From: an uncultured Flavonifractor sp.
GTDB taxonomy: Bacteria; Bacillota; Clostridia; Oscillospirales; Oscillospiraceae
Assembly: GCA_947346365.1 (NCBI GenBank)
Contig: CANAAV010000012.1
Coordinates: 1 to 64,000, forward strand
DNA length: 64,000 nt
Direction of reading: 5' to 3'
Shown: positions 45,677 to 55,060 of the stretch, piece after piece
How positions within the stretch are numbered: the stretch's first letter is position 1
Layout of the letters: every line of letters begins with the position of its first letter
The notes under the pieces: generated by a model
What the model was told of the DNA's origin: nothing
Database searches by the model: none
What the model saw: the letters and a program-made list of their open reading frames with translations, nothing else
Position numbers and translations under genes: made by a program

Positions 45677-46851
45677 ATACTTATTCGATTTGCTTTCAGT
45701 TATTCCCATTTAAACATCGTTTAATTGCAGATAAAACCGTGTCTTTCAAGATTCTTCAATTACGTTTTGCGTGTCTCCCCACATATGGCATTGGAAATCT
45801 GGGGGAGGCTGTTTTAAGCAGCCTACAGCAGGCAAAATATCCTCCAGAAATCGTTTATTTTGTTAGGACAAAGAAAAATCAGGAGTTTTTTCACGGTATA
45901 CCGGTCGTCAGCGTAGAAGAAATCTGCTATGACGATTTTGACTACCTGGTGCTCGCTTCCTTCACGAATACGCATGAGATGATCGCGGCGCTAAAAAAAC
46001 TGCACAACGGATATGAGCGACACAGCTCTAAGGTCGTCAGTTTTGGCGAGCTCTGCGCCCGTCTGACTAAGAATATGCCCTATTATTCCTGTAGGGTAGA
46101 GCCGGATCTTGTTTATATTGGGCGGCAGGATGATCTGTGCATCCCGGCTTATATGAGCTTGACGGAGAGAAATTGGTCCGACGATATGATCGACGCCTTT
46201 TTTGAATTGACCAGAAAATACTATCCGAAAAGCGCCACGGAGACTGACGGCTATTTTTTGGATATCGGAGCGAACATTGGCACCACGTCTATTTATGTAG
46301 AGAAAAAGGTCCGCCAGCCGTTAAAAATAATTGGATTTGAGCCAGGGCAGTCAAATTATGACCTTTTCAGAGTAAATTGCATTTTAAACCATTCCTCACG
46401 CATCACGGCGGAGATGCTTGGCCTGTCAGACGTCACACGGGAGGCAACGTATCGCTATGTGGCGGCAAATTCCGGCGGTTCATCTATTATTGAGGACCAC
46501 GACTTCGCCCCAGGCGACAGTGTTGTAAACGTGGTTCGGTTAGATGATTATCTGACAGACCGCCAGATTTCCCCTCAGCAGGTCAGCTATATCTGGATAG
46601 ACGTAGAGGGGCATGAGGCCCAGGTGATTGCGGGCGCCATGAAAACCTTACAGGCAAAAAAAATCCCACTTTTGCAAGAGTTCAATCCGGAGGATTACCG
46701 TCTGCAAAATACCGGCACGGTTTACTTTGACAACATGAAAAGGGTATACTCCTCTTTTATTGATGTCTCCGATTATCTCGACGGCAAAAGCCAAGTCTAT
46801 TCTATTTCAGAGCTTCCCAATATCGGCCGGACAAATTTGTTCTTTTTCTAA
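45673..46851 (+). CDS. Chimeric gene: terminase-like N-terminus fused to an FkbM-family methyltransferase
   Basis: A 392-residue protein. Residues ~1-27 (ending LFPFKHRLIADKTVSFKI) look like the start of Mu large terminases (LYPYQKRWIADKSRFKI type), exactly where gp28 should begin after gp27. From about residue 38 (YGIGNLGEAVLSSL) it is a two-domain protein: a Rossmann-like N-terminal segment with VYFVRTKKNQEF, and an FkbM SAM-methyltransferase domain (DIGANIGTTSIYVEKKV, about 195-211; WIDVEGHEAQVI). FkbM enzymes O-methylate sugars or small molecules. GTG 45673 is 9 nt after AAGGAGG. Confidence 0.75.
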   Translation: MHTYSICFQLFPFKHRLIADKTVSFKILQLRFACLPTYGIGNLGEAVLSSLQQAKYPPEIVYFVRTKKNQEFFHGIPVVSVEEICYDDFDYLVLASFTNTHEMIAALKKLHNGYERHSSKVVSFGELCARLTKNMPYYSCRVEPDLVYIGRQDDLCIPAYMSLTERNWSDDMIDAFFELTRKYYPKSATETDGYFLDIGANIGTTSIYVEKKVRQPLKIIGFEPGQSNYDLFRVNCILNHSSRITAEMLGLSDVTREATYRYVAANSGGSSIIEDHDFAPGDSVVNVVRLDDYLTDRQISPQQVSYIWIDVEGHEAQVIAGAMKTLQAKKIPLLQEFNPEDYRLQNTGTVYFDNMKRVYSSFIDVSDYLDGKSQVYSISELPNIGRTNLFFF

Positions 46852-46985
46852 GCCTTGTTTGAAAAATGAAAATATACCCAAGGTTGCGGGATTTTTCAAC
46901 TGGCAAGAGGTTTTGACGCAGGAATTCCGGCAGATTTTAAAGAGAAACCCCGCCGTTCAGGTGGAAAACGACCCGTCATTTTGTT
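46849..46985 (+). repeat. Inverted-repeat element, copy A (right end missing)
   Basis: Starts TAAGCCTTGTTTGAAAAATG with the TAA stop of the methyltransferase gene inside the terminal repeat. It shares with copies B and C the blocks GGCAAG.GGTTTTGACGCAGG and AAACCCCGCCGT. The right terminal repeat is absent; sequence diverges after about 46985. Confidence 0.85.
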
Positions 46986-46999
46986 TCTGCGCTCCATAA

Positions 47000-47041
47000 A
47001 AGCATACGGCCCTGTATCTGACGGCATAGGGCCGTATGCTT
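47000..47041 (+). terminator. Hairpin after copy A
   Basis: A 14-bp perfect stem (AAGCATACGGCCCT) with a 14-nt loop ending in TT. The remaining 46986-47251 stretch holds no supportable gene. Confidence 0.6.
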
Positions 47042-47251
47042 CACTCTCCAAGCAGTCCGCCACACACAGGCGCGTTCAATCCCTCACAAAACTTGCCGCG
47101 CTGACAGCCCGCCTGTTTCTTGTGCGGCACTTTTCTAAAGCTACCTCACATCCTTTTCAGCGCCAGCGCTGCCGCTGTTGGCCGTTAAAGCCGTGCGGGA
47201 CGCACCCCAAATAAAACCGTCCAGCTCTTTCAAAAAAAAACTAAAAAACAG

Positions 47252-47280
47252 TTGACAAATGTAATATGTGCTGCTATAAT
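47252..47280 (+). promoter_or_regulatory. tRNA-Ala promoter
   Basis: Perfect consensus: TTGACA (47252-47257), 17-nt spacer, TATAAT (47275-47280), behind an A-rich tract. The leader to the tRNA is about 108 nt with no gene. Confidence 0.85.
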
Positions 47281-47394
47281 AAACTGCGTTGACCGCTAAA
47301 GCAGCGAGTGAGCCGTGCCTAAGATCAGGGCATAAACATTCATTTGTTTTTGTTGGGAACAGCTAAAATTGAATAAATGCTCTTTCCCATATCT

Positions 47395-47470
<76 letters not shown>

Positions 47471-47491
47471 TCTCAAGGGAAAGAGCCTTTT

Positions 47492-47520
47492 ACTCGCCTC
47501 TTTTTGGAGGCGAGTTTTTA
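47492..47520 (+). terminator. tRNA-Ala terminator
   Basis: ACTCGCCTC pairs with GAGGCGAGT and is followed by TTTTTA. Confidence 0.92.
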
Positions 47521-47536
47521 TTGTGAAGAAGAAAGC

Positions 47537-47574
47537 AAATTGTGGTATGATAGCATGCTGCCATACCACAATTT
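47537..47574. promoter_or_regulatory. Palindrome with GTGGTAT half-sites
   Basis: AAATTGTGGTATG and CATACCACAATTT form 13-bp arms around 12 nt. It has the same half-site as the palindrome at 48071-48096, on the other side of the PspC-domain gene. Confidence 0.6.
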
Positions 47575-47594
47575 AATATGCAAAAAATTCTAAA

Positions 47595-47636
47595 AGAGAC
47601 GCGGCGGAAGCGCTCCTTGCGCCGCGTCTCTTTTTT
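47595..47636 (+). terminator. Strong terminator
   Basis: GAGACGCGGCG pairs with CGCCGCGTCTC and is followed by six T. No plus-strand gene directly precedes it apart from the tRNA, so it may end a short unrecognised transcript. Confidence 0.85.
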
Positions 47637-47675
47637 ATCTTGTCAAATTTTGTTTGCGTAAGATTTGTCCCTATG

Positions 47676-47843
47676 CCTAAACCCTGTTTGAAAAATGAAA
47701 ATATGCCCAAGGGCGCGGAATCTTTTCAGCCGGCAAGGGGTTTTGACGCAGGAATTTCGGCGAATTTCAGGCAGAAACCCCGCTGTCCAGGCGGAAAAAA
47801 GTCATCATTTGGGCCGTTTTAACAATTTTCAAACAAGGCCTAA
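47676..47843 (+). repeat. Inverted-repeat element, copy B
   Basis: About 168 bp from CCTAAACCCTGTTTGAAAAATG to CAATTTTCAAACAAGGCC plus TAA. Subterminal GCCCAA/TTGGGC and inner GGGGTTTT/AAACCCC arms make it a long imperfect hairpin. Its right terminal repeat contains the TAG stop of the minus-strand PspC gene (47840-47842). Confidence 0.9.
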
Positions 47844-48052
47844 TAGCCCGGATAGACCTCGCTTTTCCGGGGCAGGATGACAGCGGCTATGATATACAAA
47901 ATAACGCCAAACCCCACGCTGCCCAGACTCAATGCCGCCCATACCAGCCGTACCAGACTGGGATCAAGGCTCAAATACTCCGCGATGCCCCCGCATACGC
48001 CGGAAACCTTGGCGCCTTCTTCGATCCGATAGAGCTTTTTTGTCTCATTCAT
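47840..48052 (-). CDS. PspC-domain small membrane protein
   Basis: A 70-residue protein that is a single PspC domain: KLYRIEEGAKVSGVCGGIAEYL then one hydrophobic span (about 36-60). PspC-like proteins act in envelope stress; here there is no pspA partner. The stop codon is supplied by repeat copy B. It follows cinA on the same strand with repeat copy C between. Confidence 0.93.
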   Translation of the reverse strand: MNETKKLYRIEEGAKVSGVCGGIAEYLSLDPSLVRLVWAALSLGSVGFGVILYIIAAVILPRKSEVYPGY

Positions 48053-48070
48053 GGATAACCCTCCTGTGTT

Positions 48071-48096
48071 GTGGTATTCTGGATCCAGAATACCAC
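48071..48096. promoter_or_regulatory. 26-bp perfect palindrome upstream of the PspC gene
   Basis: GTGGTATTCTGGA and its exact complement meet with no loop, 19 nt before the PspC start codon and close to its ribosome site. It is an operator candidate sharing GTGGTAT with 47537-47574. Confidence 0.65.
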
Positions 48097-48137
48097 CAGA
48101 GTGCTTAAAAAGTCCTTCCCGCAGCTTTAAAATTAGA

Positions 48138-48304
48138 TTAGGCCTTGTTTAAAAAATGGGAACGTGCCCAAGAGCGAGGGATTTTTTCGGCCGGCAAGGG
48201 GTTTTGACGCAGGAATCCTGACGGATTTCAAGGAAAAACCCCGCCGTCCAGGCGGAAAAAGATCCGCCATTTGGGCGTGTTAACAATTTTCAAATAAGGC
48301 CTAA
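48138..48304 (+). repeat. Inverted-repeat element, copy C
   Basis: A 167-bp full copy from TTAGGCCTTGTTTAAAAAATG to CAATTTTCAAATAAGGCC plus TAA. The right terminal repeat contains the TAG stop of cinA (48301-48303). The inner CCCC/GGGG arms are intact. Confidence 0.92.
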
Positions 48305-49569
48305 AGCGTCAGCTCCTCCAGCTCCAGCGGCAGCCCCTCTAAATACCGCCGGATCAGGTCGAACGCATGACTGGCCGCCAGGGTACGGGCGCGCTCCCGG
48401 ATGCCCCCGGCCTGGATGCGCCGCACCCACGTCCCCTCCGGGGCGCTCAGCGCCACAAAAATCAGTCCCACCGGATTACCCCGCTCGTCCGCTTCCGGCC
48501 CCGCCACCCCGGTGGCGGAAACGGCCAGGTCACATCCCAGCACCTCCCTGGCCCCCTGGGCCATGGAACGCGCCGCCGGGTCGGACACCGCGCCGTACTC
48601 CTCCAGCAGCTCTTCCGGCACGCCCAGCACCGTGTGCTTGACCTGAGTGGCATAGCTGACCACGCCCCCCCGGAACACGGCGGACGCGCCGGGCAGGTCG
48701 GTCATACGCTTTGCGATGAGCCCGCCGGTGCAGCTCTCCGCGCAGCCCAGTGTGCGCCCATGTTTTTTCAGCAGCTCCAAAACCACCGCTTCCAGGGACG
48801 GCACATCCGCGCCGTACACCAAAGGCCCCAGCGCTCCCCGCAGCTCCTCTTCTACCGGCGCAATCAGACTCTGGGCCTCCTCCCGGCTCCCGGCCTTGGC
48901 GGTGATACGCAGCTCCACCTCTCCCTCTTTGGCGTAGGGGGCCAGGGTGGGATTGGTCATGGCGTTCATTTTCTCCCGCAGCAGCTGCTCCACTGCCGCC
49001 TCCCCCACGCCGAACAGCCGCAGAGTTCTGGAGAGAATGTCCCCCCCGGCAAACCGCCGCAGATACGGGGCCGCCCGGTGCTCAAACATCGCCCGGCACT
49101 CCCGGGGCGGACCGGGCAGCATCACCACGCACACACCGTCCACCTCAAAGGCCACGCCCGGCGCCGTGCCCCAGTCGTTGGAGAGGACAGTGCACCCCTC
49201 GGGGAGCATGGCCTGCTGGGCATTATTTTCCGTAGGAATCCGGCCCAGGGCGGCAAAGTATTCCTCAATCCGCCGCTGAGACTCCTCATGGCGGACCAGC
49301 TTTTTCCCAAAGCACTCCGCCAGCACGTTTTTTGTCAGATCATCGCAGGTGGGACCCAGCCCGCCGGTGGTGATGATGATGTCTGCCCGGCTCTTTGCCA
49401 GCTCTACCGCCTTTCGCAGCCGCTGGGGATTGTCCCCCACCACCGTGTGGTAATACACGTTGATGCCCAAGGCGGACAGCCCTTGGGAGAGCATCTGCGC
49501 GTCGGTGTTGGCGATATTGCCCAGCAGAAGCTCGGTGCCTACGGCGATCAGCTCCGCGTTGTGAGACAT
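48301..49569 (-). CDS. cinA: CinA, competence/damage-inducible protein (NMN amidase)
   Basis: A 422-residue two-domain protein. N-terminal MoaB/molybdopterin-binding-like domain (GTELLLGNIANTDAQ, TTGGLGPTCDD; 1-170) and C-terminal NMN deamidase domain (AESCTGGLIAKRMTDLPGAS, about 268-400). It recycles nicotinamide mononucleotide made by DNA ligase. It ends inside repeat copy C. Confidence 0.95.
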   Translation of the reverse strand: MSHNAELIAVGTELLLGNIANTDAQMLSQGLSALGINVYYHTVVGDNPQRLRKAVELAKSRADIIITTGGLGPTCDDLTKNVLAECFGKKLVRHEESQRRIEEYFAALGRIPTENNAQQAMLPEGCTVLSNDWGTAPGVAFEVDGVCVVMLPGPPRECRAMFEHRAAPYLRRFAGGDILSRTLRLFGVGEAAVEQLLREKMNAMTNPTLAPYAKEGEVELRITAKAGSREEAQSLIAPVEEELRGALGPLVYGADVPSLEAVVLELLKKHGRTLGCAESCTGGLIAKRMTDLPGASAVFRGGVVSYATQVKHTVLGVPEELLEEYGAVSDPAARSMAQGAREVLGCDLAVSATGVAGPEADERGNPVGLIFVALSAPEGTWVRRIQAGGIRERARTLAASHAFDLIRRYLEGLPLELEELTL

Positions 49570-49605
49570 AGAAAAACCTCCTTTGATTCTACCCTGCCTG
49601 CGGTA

Positions 49606-50772
49606 TTATACCCGTACCCGCTCGATCCCCTCTACCGCCGCCTGGACCAGCTCCTCAATATCCAGGGCGGCCTCCGCCGCCTCCAGCTCTCCCAGGGTGG
49701 GCCGCAGACGGGGGTGGCGGGGGGTAAAGACGGTGCAGCAGTCCTCATAGGGGAGAATCGACGTGTCAAAAGTGCCGATTTTCCGTGCTATGCGCACGAT
49801 TTCCTCCTTGTCCATCCCCACCACCGGCCGGAGGATGGGCAGCGCGCACACCGCCGTGGTGGCCCGCATGGCCTCCATGGTCTGGCTGGCCACCTGGCCC
49901 AGGCTCTCCCCGGTGACGATGGCCCCGGCGCCGCACCGCTGGGCCACCTGCTGGGCAATGCGCATCATGAAGCGGCGCATAAGCACGGTAAACAGCTCCT
50001 CAGGGCATTTCCGGCGCAGCTCCTCTTGGATGGCTGTAAAGGGCACCACGTGGACTACCATGTGTCCGCACCAGGGGGTCAACAGCCGGGCCAGGTTCAG
50101 CACCTTTTCCTTCGCCTCCAAGGAGGTATAGGGATAGGAGAAAAAGTGGACCAGCTCCAGGGCGATGCCCCGCTTGGCAATCATCCAGCAGGCCACCGGG
50201 GAATCAATTCCCCCGGACAGGAGGCTCACCGCCCGCCCGCCGATGCCTACCGGCAGTCCTCCGGCTCCCGGCGCCGGGTCGGCGTGGACATAGGCGGCAT
50301 AATCCCGCACCTCCAGATGGACGGTCAATTCCGGATGGTGCACGTCCACCTGGAGATGGGGGTAGGCGTCATGCAGCTCTCCGCCCACGTATTGGGAGAG
50401 CTGGATCGAGGTCATGGGGAAGGATTTGTCCGCCCGCTTGGACTCCACCTTAAAAGTCCGCGCCTGCCGCAGCTGGCTGTCCAAATAGCGCCTGGCGGTC
50501 TCCAGCATAGCTTCTGCGGACTTTTCGCACGCCCTGGCCCGGGACAGGCCCACCACGCCGAAGAGCTTGGTCATGGCCTCCCATGCCCGGTCCATGTCGC
50601 AGCCGTCCTCCGCCGGCTCCACATACATGGTGGACTGCTTGGTATATACCCGGAATTTCCCTAAATCCTTGAGCCTGCGCCGGGCATTGCCGATGAGCTT
50701 GTCTTCAAAGCTGCGGCGGTTAAGCCCCTTGAGCACCAGCTCGCCTAATTTCAAAAGAATGATTTCGTTCAT
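49606..50772 (-). CDS. thiI: tRNA 4-thiouridine synthase ThiI
   Basis: A 388-residue ThiI without the C-terminal rhodanese domain (the Firmicutes short form): ferredoxin-like/THUMP region (1-165), then the PP-loop ATPase SGGIDSPVACWMIAKRG (about 184-200). It inserts sulphur at tRNA U8 and may feed thiamine synthesis. Sulphur comes from a partner desulphurase not seen here. It lies 36 nt upstream of cinA. Confidence 0.95.
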   Translation of the reverse strand: MNEIILLKLGELVLKGLNRRSFEDKLIGNARRRLKDLGKFRVYTKQSTMYVEPAEDGCDMDRAWEAMTKLFGVVGLSRARACEKSAEAMLETARRYLDSQLRQARTFKVESKRADKSFPMTSIQLSQYVGGELHDAYPHLQVDVHHPELTVHLEVRDYAAYVHADPAPGAGGLPVGIGGRAVSLLSGGIDSPVACWMIAKRGIALELVHFFSYPYTSLEAKEKVLNLARLLTPWCGHMVVHVVPFTAIQEELRRKCPEELFTVLMRRFMMRIAQQVAQRCGAGAIVTGESLGQVASQTMEAMRATTAVCALPILRPVVGMDKEEIVRIARKIGTFDTSILPYEDCCTVFTPRHPRLRPTLGELEAAEAALDIEELVQAAVEGIERVRV

Positions 50773-50886
50773 GCCTGCTCATTCCTTTCCCGCCAAGGCG
50801 GCGGCTTCTCGTTTTGATTCACAGGCTCTATTTTAACGCACAACCCTCTTTCGTGCAAGAGGGTGTGCGTCCGCCGCATTTCCCTC

Positions 50887-50915
50887 TTGACAAAACGGGG
50901 AAAATATAGTATGAT
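50887..50915 (+). promoter_or_regulatory. Promoter of the ylxM-ffh operon
   Basis: TTGACA (50887-50892), 17-nt spacer, TATGAT (50910-50915). Confidence 0.75.
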
Positions 50916-50979
50916 TGCATCTGTTGTAAAGCGTTGCGACTTTACAAGGTCCAGAGTCCTGAGGGAGGAGGCGGCGCGG

Positions 50980-51348
50980 GTGAAAAACCAGGCCTACCGC
51001 ATGGCCCTGCTCTACGATTTTTACGGCGATACCCTCACCCAGCGCCAGCGGGAATTTTACGACCTCTACTATAATGAGGACCTCTCTCTGGCGGAGATTG
51101 CGGAAAATTACGGCATCACCCGCCAGGGCGTGCGGGATGTAATCGTCCGGGCGGAGGCCGCCCTGACTGAGCTGGAGGACAAAACCGGCATCATCCGGCG
51201 CTTTCACCGGATGCAGGAGCAGCTGCTCGCGCTGGACGGACTGCTGAAAACCGTAAGCGCCATCAATGAGGCCCGCTGTCAGGACGATGAGCTGGAGCGC
51301 TGCTGCATCCAGATGAAGGGTATTTTAGAGCAGCTGAAACAGGAGTGA
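50980..51348 (+). CDS. ylxM: YlxM, SRP-associated helix-turn-helix protein
   Basis: A 122-residue sigma-70 region 4-like protein (LTQRQREFYDLYYNEDLSLAE, ENYGITRQGVRDVIVRAE) of the YlxM/p13 family, always beside ffh. It stimulates SRP GTPase activity in streptococci. The GTG at 50980 follows GAGGGAGGAG and gives the normal length. It is 3 nt upstream of ffh. Confidence 0.93.
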   Translation: MKNQAYRMALLYDFYGDTLTQRQREFYDLYYNEDLSLAEIAENYGITRQGVRDVIVRAEAALTELEDKTGIIRRFHRMQEQLLALDGLLKTVSAINEARCQDDELERCCIQMKGILEQLKQE

Positions 51349-51351
51349 GTC

Positions 51352-52704
<1,353 letters not shown>

Positions 52705-52788
52705 TTTTCTTGTTGGTAAGCGCATGGTACATGCGTTTCCATAAAAGCACAGGCCCAATATGGAACATTATATGGAGGTGAATATAAA

Positions 52789-53028
52789 ATGGTCAAAATC
52801 AGACTGCGCCGGATGGGCGCCAAGAAGGCCCCCTTCTACCGTATCGTGGTGGCTGATTCCCGCTATCCCCGGGACGGCCGTTTCATCGAGGAGATCGGCA
52901 CCTACAATCCTCTGATGAATCCCGCTGAAATCAAGGTAGACGCCGAGCGGGCCCAGGCCTGGATTAAAACCGGCGCCCAGCCCACAGAGACCGTGAAGGC
53001 CCTGCTGAAAAAAGCCGGCGCGATCTAA
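52789..53028 (+). CDS. rpsP: 30S ribosomal protein S16
   Basis: A 79-residue S16: [50 protein letters not shown]. It starts the rpsP-khpA-rimM-trmD run, with GGAGGTG before the ATG. Confidence 0.98.
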   Translation: MVKIRLRRMGAKKAPFYRIVVADSRYPRDGRFIEEIGTYNPLMNPAEIKVDAERAQAWIKTGAQPTETVKALLKKAGAI

Positions 53029-53046
53029 CGGAGGGCGGGTTCAGGC

Positions 53047-53277
53047 ATGAAAGAACTGCTCACCTACATCGCCCAAAACCTGGTGGACCGCCCGGAGGCG
53101 GTGACCGTCACCGAGCATGTGGGCGAAAACGAGACCGTCCTGGAGCTGCGGGTGGCCCCCGAGGACATGGGCAAGGTAATCGGCCGCCAGGGCCGGATCG
53201 CCAAGGAAATCCGTACGCTGCTGCGCTGTGTGGCCCAGCGGAAGGGGACAAGGGTCTCTGTGGAGATCGTAGATTGA
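53047..53277 (+). CDS. khpA: KH-domain RNA-binding protein KhpA
   Basis: A 76-residue single KH domain with VIGRQGRIAKEIRTLLR (GxxG loop). In Firmicutes it pairs with KhpB to affect cell elongation and RNA binding. It follows rpsP by 18 nt. Confidence 0.94.
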   Translation: MKELLTYIAQNLVDRPEAVTVTEHVGENETVLELRVAPEDMGKVIGRQGRIAKEIRTLLRCVAQRKGTRVSVEIVD

Positions 53278-53346
53278 CGGAAAAGTGGGACCGCCGGAAG
53301 GCAGGTCCCCTTTTTCAATGGCTGAAAATATTGGGGGAGGCTGGAA

Positions 53347-53856
53347 ATGAAGCGTCAGTTTTTAGAAGCGGGGCAAATTGTCAACACCCATGGCATCCGG
53401 GGCGAGATCAAAATCGTCCCCTGGTGCGATTCGCCGGAATTCCTGTGTCAATTCGGCGTCCTCTATCTGGACGGCGCCCCCGTCAAGGTCCGCGCCGCCC
53501 GGCCGCACAAGGGCAACGTCCTGGCCGCCCTGGAGGGTGTAGACACCGTAGAGGCCGCCATGGCGCTGAAAGGGAAAACCGTGTTTATCGACCGCACCGG
53601 CGTAAAGCTCCCGGAGGGCCGGCATTTCCTGGCCGATCTGATGGGCCTGCGGGTGCTGGACGCCGGGAGCGGCGCGGAGCTGGGCGTGATTGAGGACATC
53701 ATGACCCCGCCCGCCCACGAGGTCTATGTAGTCCGGGGGGCGGGAAAGGAATACCTGATTCCCGCCGTCGATGAATTTTTGGCGGAGACCAACGTGGAAG
53801 AGGGCTTCATCCGAGTAAGACTCATCGAAGGGATGGGAAGCGATGTACCGTATTGA
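53347..53856 (+). CDS. rimM: 16S rRNA processing protein RimM
   Basis: A 169-residue RimM: N-terminal barrel (EAGQIVNTHGIRGEIKIVPW) and PRC barrel (MGLRVLDAGSGAELGVIEDI, YLIPAVDEFL). It helps mature the 30S head. The 3' end overlaps trmD by 14 bases. Confidence 0.95.
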   Translation: MKRQFLEAGQIVNTHGIRGEIKIVPWCDSPEFLCQFGVLYLDGAPVKVRAARPHKGNVLAALEGVDTVEAAMALKGKTVFIDRTGVKLPEGRHFLADLMGLRVLDAGSGAELGVIEDIMTPPAHEVYVVRGAGKEYLIPAVDEFLAETNVEEGFIRVRLIEGMGSDVPY

Positions 53857-54589
53857 TATTATGACCCTCTTCGACCTGACGGTGGGCGATATGATGAACG
53901 AGTCCGTTTTGGGCCGGGCCCAGGAGCGGGATATTCTGCGCATTGAGGCTCACCAGATCCGGGATTACACCCTCAGCCGCCAAAAGCAGGTGGACGACTA
54001 CCCCTACGGCGGCGGCCGGGGGGCGGTGATGCAGGCCGATCCCCTCTATCAGTGCTGGAGGCATATCTCCGACACCTATGGTCCCGGACATACCATCTAT
54101 CTCTCTCCCGCAGGAGTTACCTTCACCGAAGGCCACGCCCGGCGGCTGCGGGACGAATACAGTCATTTGATCCTTGTCTGCGGCCACTATGAAGGCATTG
54201 ATGAGCGGTTTATTGACGAGTGTGTGGATGAGGAGATCTCCATCGGGGATTTTGTCCTCACCGGCGGGGAGCTGCCCGCCATGGTAGTGGCCGACGCAGT
54301 GGCCCGCCTGGTACCCGGCGTGCTCTCCGACCCGGAGTGCTTTGAAAATGAAAGCCACTGGAGCGGCCTTTTGGAGTATCCCCAGTATTCCCGTCCGGAG
54401 GAGTGGCATGGGCGGAAGGTGCCGCCGGTTCTCCGCTCCGGTGACCATAAGAGCATTGCCCGCTGGCGGCGCAAGCAGTCCATTCTCCGCACCCGCCGGC
54501 GCCGGCCCGACCTGTACGAGCGCTTGGACCTATCCTCCAAAGAGGACCAAGCCCTCCTGCGGGAGCTGGCGGAGGACGGCGCTTTTTGA
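53843..54589 (+). CDS. trmD: tRNA (guanine-N1)-methyltransferase TrmD
   Basis: A 248-residue SPOUT enzyme with the trefoil knot region LVCGHYEGIDERFID...ISIGDFVLTGGE and the C-terminal RRKQSILRTRRRRPDL. It makes m1G37, preventing frameshifts. The usual rplS does not follow; a terminator does. Confidence 0.96.
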   Translation: MYRIDIMTLFDLTVGDMMNESVLGRAQERDILRIEAHQIRDYTLSRQKQVDDYPYGGGRGAVMQADPLYQCWRHISDTYGPGHTIYLSPAGVTFTEGHARRLRDEYSHLILVCGHYEGIDERFIDECVDEEISIGDFVLTGGELPAMVVADAVARLVPGVLSDPECFENESHWSGLLEYPQYSRPEEWHGRKVPPVLRSGDHKSIARWRRKQSILRTRRRRPDLYERLDLSSKEDQALLRELAEDGAF

Positions 54590-54624
54590 CCGTCAAGACC
54601 ATCCGGATAACGGACGGCTCCGTC

Positions 54625-54663
54625 CCAAAAGGAAAGACCGCCTGTAGCGGTCTTTCCTTTTGG
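54625..54663 (+). terminator. Terminator after trmD
   Basis: A 16-bp perfect stem (CCAAAAGGAAAGACCG) with a 7-nt loop; the T run lies within the 3' arm. Confidence 0.75.
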
Positions 54664-54685
54664 AGCAAGCGTCCACTTTCGATGC

Positions 54686-54865
54686 TCATTGTTTATGACA
54701 GATCAGAGCAAATAATGTATAATTTCCTGCAAGGTATTTCTCTCGGGCTTGCCGTTTCATCTCTGATTGAAGCCACTGGGCGTCTTCAACAGTATATCCC
54801 CAGGGTGCAAATAATCTTTCTTTTGTATGGGGATACCTCCCCTGCGTATTAAAGAGATTTCGCAT
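54686..54865 (-). pseudogene. 3' remnant of an unrecognised gene, probably mobile-element derived
   Basis: A 59-residue frame whose part YPHTKERLFAPWGYTVEDAQ followed by WLQSEMKRQAREKYLAGNY has normal protein composition and reads like a conserved C-terminus. Its first codons fall in the start of the repeated tRNA-trailer element and no ribosome site is present, so I take it as a fragment. The parent family is not identified. Confidence 0.45.
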
Positions 54866-54986
54866 CTAAAACTAAACCGCAACCCAGCAAAGCGGTTGCG
54901 GTTTAGAGAGGAGCCGCAACAAAATGAGTGAGACGTGACTTTTGCAAAAAGTCGCCGCGAACGATAGGACGTTCGCGGCGACTTGG
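54861..54986 (-). repeat. Two-hairpin element behind tRNA-Pro (copy 1)
   Basis: A 126-bp segment about 90 percent identical to 55252-55377. On the minus strand it directly follows the tRNA: hairpin 2 (54951-54982, 13 bp) then TTTTTGC, a conserved linker, and hairpin 1 (54872-54906, 13 bp) followed by TTTTAG. Both hairpins have base-pair-conserving differences from copy 2. It at least acts as a double terminator. Confidence 0.85.
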
Positions 54987-55060
54987 TCCGAGTAGTGCGA
55001 CTCGAACGCACGATCTCCACATCCCAAATGTGGCGCGGTACCAACTCCGCTATACCCGGA
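54984..55060 (-). tRNA. tRNA-Pro (anticodon TGG)
   Basis: A 77-nt cloverleaf on the minus strand: acceptor TCCGGGT with ACTCGGA, anticodon stem CCACA/TGTGG with loop TTTGGGA, T arm with GTTCGAGTC, CCA encoded at 54984-54986. Confidence 0.94.

Larger units (their letters stand above)
37500..45770 (+). mobile_element. Left part of a Mu-like transposable prophage, truncated
   Basis: Gene content and order fit a Mu-type element: divergent repressor and Ner, MuA-like DDE transposase, MuB-like ATPase, small early genes, Mor/C-type activator, head genes T and I, gp26- and gp27-like genes. The left end carries five GACTAAGGGAA-type sites. Large terminase, portal, other head genes, tail, lysis genes and right-end sites are missing. 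Lower GC than the flanks supports transfer. Outer boundaries are estimates: left near 37500, right near 45745-45785 inside a chimeric gene. Confidence 0.85.

Noticed and set aside
46986..47250. Small frames between repeat copy A and the tRNA-Ala promoter
   Set aside because: They run through repeats and a hairpin and have no ribosome site; the stretch is treated as non-coding.
48367..50664. 765-codon plus-strand frame over cinA and thiI
   Set aside because: It spans two real minus-strand genes and has His/Arg/Gly-rich shadow composition and no domain.
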